This document shows, in pieces, positions 10,675 through 20,942 of a stretch of DNA of 64,000 bases; the stretch's first letter is position 1; every line of letters begins with the position of its first letter. The DNA is taken from assembly GCA_011503125.2 (NCBI GenBank), contig WWBZ02000002.1, positions 1-64,000 on the forward strand. The letters run 5' to 3'. A program made the position numbers and the translations under genes. The notes beneath the pieces were generated by a model. The model worked only from the letters and a program-made list of their open reading frames with translations, did not search any database and was not told the origin of the DNA. This DNA is from Botryosphaeria dothidea. Lineage: Eukaryota > Ascomycota > Dothideomycetes > Botryosphaeriales > Botryosphaeriaceae.

Positions 10675-13600
10675 TATACTATACGTAAAAACCTAAAAAA
10701 AATATAACTATACTAAAAAATCGATTCTAAGCTACGGCGCCGGAAGAGGGCCCTAGGGACTCTTCTAGGCTTCGCGAGTTCTAAAATAGTACTTAAGATA
10801 ACTATAGCCGCGAAGTAGTTAATATAGAGAATATAGAAAGAGGCGAATAGCCTCCCCTAATAACTACCTCTACCTAGCTCTAATATACTCCTAAGAAACC
10901 GTAGAGCACCTAATATAGCGTAAAATACGTTAAGAGAGTCTTAAAAATAGTAGATACCCTTCTCTAAGCCCTATAAATATCCGCTAGCCTTTCTTTAGTC
11001 CTCTCTAGCTAGGTAAAAAATTTTCTCGATATTACTAAGATAATCTTCTAGGATTATATTACTATCTACTAGGAGGCAACTACTAAGAAGCTAGGCCTTA
11101 AGAATATTCTTAAAGAGGTCTAATAGATCTAAAAGATAGTTAACCGTATCTAGGCTATCTCTATACCTATACCTAATACTCGTAGCTAGATATAAATTAT
11201 AGTCTAAGTAGCCCCGAAGCTCCCTACCCCCCTAGCTACTACTAAACTTATCCTCTACTTCCTAGAGATAGTAAATAGATAAGAAATAGCTAAGCTCTTA
11301 AATAAGATAATTATTAGAAAGATCTAGGTAGGAAAAAGCTAGGCGTATAAGAAAGTACTTACTACTAAGAAGCTCCCTAGTAGAAACGTTAGAATCTTTA
11401 TACCGGATAAAGTAACTAGAATAGCCCTTCTCTAGGACTAGAAATAGACTATAGGACTAGAAAAAGAAGTTAGGCCTAACTAGTAGCTATACTTAGTACT
11501 AGTATATAACGTCCCTCGAGAAGAAATCGATACTATAGACCCCTAAGCTATCTAAACTATTTAGAAGTAGAACCTATCTCTATACCTAGAACTACGTATT
11601 AATAAGCTAGCCTAGCTAAAGAGAAAGCTTCTAGAGGAAAAAACTTACTCGGCTATTATTCTTAGTACTATAAACTCCGAAACCGCTAACTAGATTATTA
11701 ATAAGGGGCTTATTATTAACTTTACTATCTATATAGCGTAGTACTATAACGTAGCCTTTATAGTAACCTAGTATTTTAAGTACTAGGCCTACGGTTATAT
11801 TACTAACTATTATAAAAAGAAGGAAAAGTACGGATAGTATAGTAAGATATATAATACTAGGGACTACTCTAAGGAAAGTATATAGTACGTAAACTACTCT
11901 TAAAGGTATATAGTCTAGAATAACTTCTACCTAGCACGTAGAGCCTACTATACTAAGGCCGCCTAGGCCCGCCTAGTAGTACTAGAAAGATACTAGGAAG
12001 GACCCCTAATAACTAAAATATAGCCTTAAACTAACTAGTTAACCGTTAGACTAAGAAAGAGGATTAGAGAGAAGGAGCCGGTTAAGAGGGGACTAGGTAG
12101 GCTAAGAGACTTAAGCCGCCTCCCGCCTCCTAACTAAATAAGGTTTACCGGACTTAATAGCTTATAATACGCCTTAGAGAAGCCCGCGGGAACTCCCTCC
12201 TTATAGCCTATACTACTAGCCTCCTCGTAGCCGGATTTAGAGATAGAAGGAAGTTAATATTAGATATAGGCTCTCTCTCTATTATATAGTATAACGTCTA
12301 TAAGAGTAAGAATAGGGTAATACTTCCGCTCTTTAAGGAAGTAGACCTAAAGATCTACTATATTCTAGCTATCTAGGAACCTTAGAGAAACCCGAGGGTT
12401 AAGATAATAGTAAGATACCCTACCTATTATATAGTTTTTCCCTAGAAGAGAGTAGTAAGAACCTACTTCTTTATAAGTAAGGCTATTAGCTCCGACTCCT
12501 AGTAAGTAATAGTCTATTTATTAGATCTTATTATACTTTCCCTTATTACTAGGATATATATAATCTATATCTATAACTACTATAATCCCCCGCTAGCCTC
12601 TTATACTAGTATAGCGCTAGAAACCCTATCTCTTCTACTAGAAGTTCTTAGAAAACTAAAGGAGTATATTCTTCTAAGGGACTTTAACCTCTACCATCCT
12701 ATCTAGGGAGGTATAACCTCCCTAATATACTATATTCTAGCGGATAATCTAATTAAGATAGCTACCGTAGCTAATCTTAACCTAGCTCTTTTAAGGGGTA
12801 CTATTACTAGACGAGATAGTAGTAGCGAGAGTACTCTAGACCTTATCTTTATATTACGGTAGCTAGAGAAGAGAATTCTTAGCTATAGAGTTAGCTAGGA
12901 GCTCGAATTATCCTCTAACTACCTATCTATTCTTACTATACTTAATTTTTCTTCTACCCCCGTAGAACTACGCCTCCTAAGGCCCTAGTAGAAGAAAGTA
13001 GACTAGAAGAGAACTAATAATATACTCTAATTAAAGCTCGAATATCTTAAAGTAGCCCCTCTTAATACTAAAGTAGACTTAGATTACTTTACTATACTAC
13101 TCTAGAAGGCTATCTAAAGAATAATCTAGAAGACTATTCTAGTAGCGAGACCCTCGCCCTAGACCTCTATATAATAGATAAAGAAGTATTCGGATCTAGT
13201 ATACTAGACTAGAGTAGCTAGAAGAAAGTAGACGGCTATAGGAAGGGAGAAGAACTAGGTAGTATATTAAACTATTACTAATAGTAAGAAGAGATAGATT
13301 AGAAGAGATAGAATAAAAGTATAGCGTAGAATAGTAGCTAAGATTACTTCGGATCTATCTATACTCTAGAAGCTCTTAAAGTAGGTAAGAATAAGAGTAC
13401 TAGAACCTCTAGCCCTATCTTAGTTCCTACCCCTCTAGGGAGTAGATAAATAACTATATTACGATAACTAGTCTAAGGTAGAAATCCTTACTAACTAGTT
13501 CTTTCTACCTTCTAGGGCTACCGACCTCTTAGATCTAGATAGGTATATATACCTAGTACTAGTAGAGATTCCCTAAGACCTTACTAAAGAGTAGATCCTC

Positions 13601-15828
13601 TATATTATTAAGAAGCTTCTCCTAGATAAGGTACTAGGCCTAGATAAGATTACTAATAGATTTCTAAAGTAATACGCTAAGATACTAAGGGGACCTCTTA
13701 CTAGGCTCTTCTAGAGATACCTCGTACTTAGATACTACTCTAAGTAGTTTAAAAGCTCTATTACCGTAGTTCTTAGAAAACTATAGAGGGACGACTATAC
13801 TAAAGCTAAGTTATTTAGGCCGATTACTTTACTTAATACGCTAGAAAAGCTACTTAAGAGGATTATAGTAGATAGAATCTCCTAGGCTACTAAAGTATAC
13901 GGCCTACTCCCTAATATATAGATAGGAGCTAGAAGAAATAGACCCGTAGTAGTAGCTCTTAATCTACTTATAGAATAGATCTATACTATCTAGGTATAAG
14001 ACCTAGAGCTAGTAGCTTTAGTTCTTAGCCTAGATATCTCGGGAGTATATAACTACGTATCTTATAGAAGGCTTCTCTATAATATAAGAATAGTAAAACT
14101 CCTAGAATAGGTAGAAAGATTTACCCGATTCTTTCTATAGGACCGTACTACTTAGCTATCCTTCGGAGACTTTACTAGTCTACTAATCTAGACCTTAACC
14201 GGGATTCCTTAGAGATCCTTACTATCGCCGATACTCTACCTATTCTTTACTTCTAATCTACTTATATAGCTACGTAGGGGTAATACCTTCCCCCTTAGAT
14301 TCGTCGATAATACTAATATTCTAACCTTTAGTAGATCTATAGAATAGAACTATAGAATACTAGAGGGAGTATATTAAATTTACGAGTACTAGGTAGCTAT
14401 CTACGGGTTAGCTTTCTCGTCCGATAAGTATTACCTTATTTATTTTATAAGGAAACTAAGAAGATTTAATATAGTAGCAGGGATCCGTATCCCTAGATTT
14501 ACTAGATACCTAGAGCTTATAATTAAGATTCTAGGAGTCTACGTAGATAATAAGCTTAGATAGAGATCCTATATTAGAGAAATAGAAGCTAAGGTAATTA
14601 AATAGTATATATCTCTCTCTAGACTCGCGGCGTCTACCTAGGGAGCCTTATTTACTAAAGCCCGTTATATCTATACGGCCGTAGTAAGGCTAGTTCTTAC
14701 CTACGGCTATAGGATATAGTATACCCTAAAGGGAATCCTAGGGTAGAGAAAAATAACTATCTAGCCACTAAAGAAGATCTAAAACTAGTGCCTACGTACT
14801 ATCTTAGGGGCGTATAAGTTAACTAGTATATAAATCTTAGAGTATAAGATAGGGATTCTCCTACTCTTACTATATCTAGACGAACTAGTACTAGCCTAGG
14901 CTATTAGAGCTAGGAATAGCCTAGTCGCGATAGTAGTAGAGGAAACTTACTAGAGTATTAAATAGATAGCTCGGGCTACTCTAAGTACTAGAGGCGCTAC
15001 TAGCCCTACTAGAAGAACCCTACTTAGAAAAAAGATAAACTTACTTCTTAACTACTACTTCTCTATCTACTAAAGTCTTCTAGAGCGAACGAAGCTACGT
15101 ATAATATATAAGAATAAGTAGAAGGAGAGATAGATAAAGTCTACTAGCTAGAAAAGATAAGATAAGCTAGTAGCCTAAAGTATATAGTAGAACCTAAAAA
15201 TTAGATAAATCTATAGCGAACTATCTAAGCTATAGAGTATACTCGTTACTCTACTACGTATAAAGTATATTAGACTAGAGGACTTCCTCTTAAGGTATAA
15301 GGTGCTAGGGTACCCTAGTTCTACCTATCTATACGGCTAGTATAGATAAATCCTAAAGTATATTCTTCTCTTCTACCCCTACTTCTAATAGAATAGAATA
15401 TAGATACTCTAAAGGATAGGGACTACGGACTACTACTCCCTCCTCTTAATAAAGAAGAGGATTAAAGTAGTAATAGACTAGTTCTTACGCCTAGGGCTAC
15501 TTAAGTAATTTAGCCTAGTAAGAGAACTAATATAGAAAGATAATTAGGAAGAGAAACTAGAAGAATAACTAGGACTACTAGGACTACTAGGACTTAGATA
15601 ACTACGAGGATAAGAACTAAAGAGATAGGTTTAGTAGATAAATATAGGGCTACTATAGTAGCCGCTACTAGTAAGAAGGAAAAATAAGAACTAGTATAGA
15701 ATAGTATACCTAGAGAGAGAGGAGGGGTTTTTACTAGGCGAAAAGATTTTCCTCCTCGTATAAAATAACTATAGATAGCTAGCCCCGTATAGACCCGTAA
15801 GAGAGCTATATCGGGAAGAAATAAATTT
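10675..15828 (+). mobile_element. LINE copy F, about 5.15 kb, nested in copy B, RIP-degraded
   Basis: The copy runs from about 40 bp before the ORF1 start to the TTTATC tail and is flanked by a 14-15 bp target duplication. ORF1 (about 10,715-12,270) shows, when RIP stops are ignored, Cys/His knuckles near 11,770-11,940. ORF2 (about 12,265-15,620) carries the endonuclease, reverse transcriptase and a terminal Cys-His motif. The ORF2 start codon has become ATA (about 12,264) by RIP. Its 5' 1.15 kb is unlike the 5' part of the copy at 49062. No ribozyme-like fold is seen at its 5' end, so it may be 5'-truncated. Confidence 0.9.
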
Positions 15829-15843
15829 ATCTATAGAATAGAA
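15829..15843. repeat. Target site duplication (right) of inner LINE copy F
   Basis: Second copy of the 14-15 bp duplication described at 10660-10674. Copy B sequence resumes directly after it. Confidence 0.88.
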
Positions 15844-16773
15844 CTATAGGATACTAGAGAGAGTATATTAAATTTACGAGTACTAAGTAGCTACCTACGG
15901 ATTAGCTTTCTCGCCCGATAAGTATTATCTTACTTATTTTATAAGAAAACTAAGAAGATTTAATATAGTAGTAGGGATCCGTATTTCTAGATTTACTAAA
16001 TACCTAGAGCCGATAATTAAGATTCTAGGAGTCTACGTAGATAATAAGCTTAGATAGAAACTCTATATTAGAAAAATAGAAGCTAAGATAATTAAATAGT
16101 ATATATCTCTCTCTATATAGTAGAACCTAAAAATTAAATAAATCTATAGCGAACTATCTAAGCTATAGAGTATACTCGCTACTCTACTACGTATAGAGTA
16201 TATTAGACTAGAGAACTTCCTCTTAAGGCGTAAGGTACTAAAATACCTTAGTTCTACCTATCTATACGGCTAGTATAGATAAACTCTAAAGTATATTCTT
16301 CTCTTCTACCCCTACTTCTAATAGAGTAGGATATAGATACTCTAAAGAGTAGGAACTACGGACTACTACTCTCTCCTCTTAATAAAGAAAGAAATTAAAG
16401 TAATAATAGACTAGTTCTTACGCTTAGGGCTACTTAAGTAATTTAGCCTAGTAAGAAAACTAATATAGAAAGATAACTAGGAAGAGAAACTAGGAGGATA
16501 ACTAGGACTACTAGAACTACTAGAACCTAGATAACTACGAGAATAAAAACTAAAGAGATAGGTCTAGTAGATAAATATAGGGCTACTATAGTAGCCGCTA
16601 CTAGTAAGAAGGAAAAATAAGAACTAGTATAGAATAGTATACCTAGAGAGAGAGGAGGGGTTTTTACTAAGCGAAAAGATTTTCCCCCTCGTATAAAATA
16701 ACTATAGATAGCTAGCTCCGTATAGACCCGTAAGAAAGCTATATCGGGAAGAAATAAATTTATCTATCTATCT
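15844..16773 (+). mobile_element. LINE copy B, segment 3 (3' end, with internal deletion)
   Basis: The segment resumes the reverse transcriptase after insertion F and ends in the TTTATCTATCTATC tail at about 16,759-16,773. Compared with copies F and A it lacks about 560 bp. The jump is at about 16,118, from the ATATCTCTCTCT stretch (F: about 14,620) to the stretch equivalent to F 15,183. After the tail, sequence switches to minus-strand LINE copy C, so B was probably inserted into C. Confidence 0.85.
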
Positions 16774-17584
16774 ATAATAAAATCTAGTAAATAGACTATT
16801 ACTTACTAGGAGTCGGGAGTAATAGCCTTACTTATAAAGAAGTAGGTTCTTACTACTTTCTTCTAAGGAAAAACTATATAGTAGATAGAATATCTTACTA
16901 TTATCTTAATTCTTAGGTTTCTCTAGAGCTCCTAGATAGCTAGAATATAGTAGACCCTCGGGTCTACCTCTTTAAAGAACGGAAGTATTATCCTATTCTT
17001 ACTCTTATAAACGTTATACTATACGATAGAGAGGAAGTCTATATCTAATATTAACTTTCTTCTATCTCTAAATCGGGCTATAAGGGGGTTAGTAGTATAG
17101 GTTATAAGGCGGGGGGAGTTTCTATTAGCTTCTTTAAAGCGTATTATAAGCTACTAAGTTTAGTAAACCGTATTTAGTTTAGAGAAGAAGGGCGGCTTAA
17201 GTCTCTTAGCCTATCTAGTTTCCTCTTAACCGGCTTCTTCTTTCTAATTCTCTTTCTTAGTCTAACGGTTAACTAGTTAGTTTAGAGCTATATCTTAGTT
17301 ATTAAGGGCTCTTCCCGATATCTTTCTAGTACTACTAGGCGGGCCTAAGTAGTCTTAGCCTAGTAGGCTCTACGTATTAAATAGGAGCTACTTTAGACTA
17401 TATATCTTTAAAAGTAGTTTACGTACTACGTACTTTCCTTAGAATAGTTCCTAGTATTATATATCTTACTATACTATCTATACTTTTTCTTCTTTTTATA
17501 ATAGTTAGTAATATAGCCGTAGGCCTAGTACTTAAAATACTAGGTTACTATAAAGACTACGTTATAGTACTATACTATATATAT
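16774..17584 (-). mobile_element. LINE copy C, segment 2 (ORF1 end, endonuclease)
   Basis: The reverse complement aligns with about 11,740-12,540 of copy F: zinc knuckles, ORF1/ORF2 junction and the start of the endonuclease. It continues copy C after insertion E. Its own downstream half is missing here, consistent with copy B having integrated at 16,774; the remainder of C would then lie left of the window. The last 14 bases (17571-17584) are one side of the target duplication of E. Confidence 0.82.
17571..17584. repeat. Target site duplication (right side) of LINE copy E
   Basis: TATACTATATATAT recurs at 19695-19708, the other boundary of copy E. Joining the flanks across E restores continuous ORF1 sequence as in copy F near 11,735-11,745. 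Confidence 0.82.
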
Positions 17585-19694
17585 AGATAGATAGATAAAT
17601 TTATTTCTTCCCGATATAGCTCTCTTACGGGTCTATACGGGGCTAGCTATCTATAGTTATTTTATACGAGAGAGAAAATCTTTTTACCTAGTAAAAATCT
17701 CTTCTCTCTCTCTAGGTATACTATTCTATACTAGTTCTTATTTTTCCTTCTTACTAGTAGCGGCTACTATAGTAGCCCTATATTTACCTACTAAACCTAT
17801 CTCTTTAGTTCTTATTCTCGTAGTTATCCGGGTCTTAGTAGTTCTAGTAGTCCTAGTTATTCTTCTAGTTTCTCTTCCTAGTTATCTTCCTATATTAGTT
17901 TCTTTACTAGGCTAAATTACTTAAGTAGCCCTAGGCGTAAGAACTAGTCTATTACTACTTTAATCTTCTTCTTTATTAAGAGGAGGAAGTAGTAGTCCGT
18001 AGTCCCTACCCTTTAGAGTATCTATACTCTACTCTATTAAAAATAGAAGTAGAAGAGGAGGATATACTTTAGAGTTTATCTATACTAGCCGTATAGATAG
18101 ATAGAACTAGAATATTCTAGTATCTTATATCTTAAGAGGAAGTCCTCTAGTCTAATATACTCTATACGTAGTAGGGTAGCGAGTGTACTCTATAGCTTAG
18201 ATAGTTCGCTATAGATTTATCTAATTTTTAGGTTCTACTATATATTTTAGGCTACTAGCTTATCTTATCTTCCCTAGCTAGTAGACTTTATCTATCTCTT
18301 CTTCTACTTATTTCTATATATTATACGTAGCTTCGTTCGCTCCGGAAGACTCTAGTAGATAGAGAGATAGTAGTTAAGGAGTAAGTTTACCTTTTTTCTA
18401 AGTAGGATTCTTCTAGTAGAACTAGTAGCGCCTCTAGTACTTAAAGTAGCCCGAGCTATCTATTTAATACTCTAGTAAGTTTCCTCTACTACTATCGCGA
18501 CTAGGCTATCTCTAGCTCTAATAGCCTAGACTAGTACTAGTTCGTCTAGATATAGTAAAAGTAGAGAAATCCCTATCTTATACTCTAAGGTTTATATACT
18601 AGTTAACTTATACGCCCCTAAGATAGTACGTAGGTACTAGTTTTAGATCTTCTTTAGTAGCTAGATAGTTATTTTTCTCTATCCTAGGATTTCCTCTAAG
18701 ATATACTATATTCTATAGCCGTAGGTAAGAACTAGCCTTACTACGGCCGTATAGATATAACGGGCTTTAGTAAATAAGGCTTTCTAGATAGACGCCGCGA
18801 GTCTAGAGAGAGATATATACTATTTAATTATCTTAGCTCCTATTTCTCTAATATAGAGTTCCTATTTAAGCTTATTATCTACGTAGACTCCTAGAATCTT
18901 AATTATAGGCTCTAGGCATCTAGTAAATCTAGGGATACGGATCCCTACTACTATATTAAATCTCCTTAGTTTCCTTATAAAATAAATAAGGTAATACTTA
19001 TCGGGCGAGAAAGCTAACCCGTAGGTAGCTATCTAGTACTCGTAAATTTAATATACTTCCTCTAGTATTCTATAGTTCTATTCTATAGATCTACTAAAGA
19101 TTAGGATATTAGTATTATCGACGAATCTAAGAGAGAAGGTATTGCCTCTACGTAGCTATATAAGTAGATTAGAAGTAAAGAATAGGTAGAGTATTAGCGA
19201 TAGTAAGGATTTCTAGGGAATTCCGGTTAAGATCTAGTAGGAAATTATATAATTATATCTATATATAAAGTTATAGTAGGATTTAATATACCTATAACCT
19301 CTAGTCTCCTAAAGGTCTATCTAGGCCCCTACTCTAGTTTTTAGCCGCTTCTTATTACGGCCTCTATAGTTAGGGCCGGGCTAAACCCCTTCTATCTAAG
19401 TAATCCCTATTTACTCCTTAAATATATATCGCCGGCGCTCTATTCTAAAAGCTCCTAGTTATTTATTCTCGTTTACTTTAGCGTTAGTTTAGAGGCGAAT
19501 AGTCCCGTCTCTATATATACCGATACGCGTATCCGTTCTCTCGAGCTACGTAGTAGTCTCTCCGGCTAGAACGTAATCCTATCTACTATCTAAGTATACT
19601 AAGAGTTAGAGCCTAGCGAAGGGATAAGGTTCTTAGAGCTAGTAGTAGCTACTACGTACTACGCCCCGCGGGTAGCCTAGATATCGTATAGAGG
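17585..19694 (-). mobile_element. LINE copy E, internally deleted, nested in copy C
   Basis: On the minus strand the 5' part (19694-19230) matches only the distinctive 5' region of the copy at 49062 (about 50,088-50,540). The sequence then jumps at about 19,229 directly into the reverse transcriptase (equivalent to about 52,885). It ends with the family tail at 17,585-17,600. It therefore carries a deletion of about 2.3 kb that removes the rest of ORF1, the endonuclease and part of RT. It is flanked by a 14-bp target duplication and is heavily RIP-mutated. Confidence 0.85.
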
Positions 19695-19708
19695 TATACT
19701 ATATATAT
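19695..19708. repeat. Target site duplication (left side) of LINE copy E
   Basis: Partner of 17571-17584 (same 14 bases). Confidence 0.82.
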
Positions 19709-20760
19709 AGTAAAGTTAATAATAAGCCTCTTATTAATAATTTAGTTAGCGGTTTCGGGGTTTATAGTACTAAGGATAATAGCCGAGTAAGTTTTTCCCT
19801 CTAAGAGCTTCCTCTTTAGCTAGGCTAGCTTACTAATATATAATTCTAGATATAGAGATAGATTCTACTTCTAGATAGTTTAGATAGCTTAGAGGTCTAC
19901 GGTATTAAATTCTTCTTAGAGAACGTTATATATTAGTACTAAGTATAGCTACTAGTTAGGCCTAACTTCTTTCCCTAGTTCTACGGTCTATTTCTAGTCC
20001 TAGAGAAGAGCTATTCGAGTTGCTTTATCCGGTATAAAGATCCTAATATCTCTACTAGGGAGCTTCTTAACGACTAGTACTTTTTTATACGCCTAGCTTT
20101 TCCCTACCTAGATCTTTCTAATAATTACCTTATTAGAAAGCTTAGCTACTTCTTATCTATTTACTATCTCTAGGAGGTAGAGGGTAAGTTTAGTAGTGGC
20201 TAGGGGGGTAGAGGGCTTCGGGGCTGCTTAGGCTGTAATTTATGCCTAGCTGCGAGTGTTGGGTGTGGGTGTAGAGGTAGCCTGGATACGGTTGACTGTC
20301 TTTTGGATCTGTTGGACCTCTTTAAGGATATCCTTAAGGCCTGGCTCCTTAGTGGTTGCCTCCTGGTAGATAGTAATATGATCCTGGAAGATTGTCTTAG
20401 TAATGTCGAGAAAATTTTTCACCTAGCTAGAGAGGACTAAAGGGAGGCTAGCGGATGTTTATAGGGCTTGGAGGAGGGTATCTGCTATTTTTGAGGCTCT
20501 TTCAACGTATTCTACGCTATACTGGATGCCCTGCGGTTTATTGGGGGTACGCTGTGGTTGGGTAGAGGTGGTTGCTGGAGGGGGCTGTTCGCCCCTTCCT
20601 GCGGCCTCTACATCAACCACAACGCGGCTGCAGCTGCTCTGAGTGGTATTTTGAGTCTCGCTGGGCCTGGGAGAGTCCCTGGGGCCCTCTCCCGGCGCCG
20701 TAGCTTGGGGTCGATTTTTTGGCGTGGTCATTTTTCACCGTGCTATTATAGTAATCACCC
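19709..20760 (-). mobile_element. LINE copy C, segment 1 (ORF1 5' part), half RIP-mutated, half not
   Basis: The reverse complement aligns with about 10,700-11,740 of copy F. From 19,709 to about 20,200 it is heavily RIP-mutated. From about 20,203 to 20,760 CA and TG are normal and the ORF1 start reads MTTPKNRPQATAPGEG (ATG at 20731). That frame stays open for 90 codons, to a TAA at 20459. The right edge of the element is unclear: sequence up to about 20,860 shows no match to other copies. The stop codon of the TFIP11-like gene is about 180 bp further on, at 20943. Confidence 0.8.
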
Positions 20761-20942
20761 TCGAAGTCGACTTTTTTTTACCGTTCATTGGCTAGTACCT
20801 TTTAATTATTTTTTTTGCTGTAAAGTCGAATCTTCCTAGCTCTAAAGCTAATATACTTGGAAGTTTTTGCATTGAGTACTACGTGCCAATGGCCCGTTTT
20901 TCAACCTGCAATTTTCTGTTCCTATTCTACATATACAAACGA

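Larger units (their letters stand above)
1..20200. other. Heavily RIP-mutated, gene-free transposon tract
   Basis: Across this stretch the dinucleotides CA and TG are almost completely missing while TA and the tetramer CTAG are extremely common. CG dinucleotides remain frequent, so this is not ordinary CpG decay. Loss of CpA on both strands is the known signature of repeat-induced point mutation in ascomycetes. Every element recognised inside is a repeat copy, and reading frames are broken almost entirely by TAG/TAA codons that can derive from CAG, CAA or TGG. A few CA/TG sites survive, for example near 2931, 10905, 12695 and 14765. No host gene is seen. The tract ends abruptly near 20,200. 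Confidence 0.93.

Noticed and set aside
1..20200. Excess of CTAG as a possible recognition or regulatory motif
   Set aside because: CTAG arises automatically when CA/TG are converted to TA next to C and G; it follows the RIP tract exactly and carries no other pattern.
1..20200. Centromere or telomere interpretation of the repeat block
   Set aside because: No telomeric repeats or satellite arrays; the content is fully explained by nested retroelements, and position on the chromosome cannot be judged from this window.
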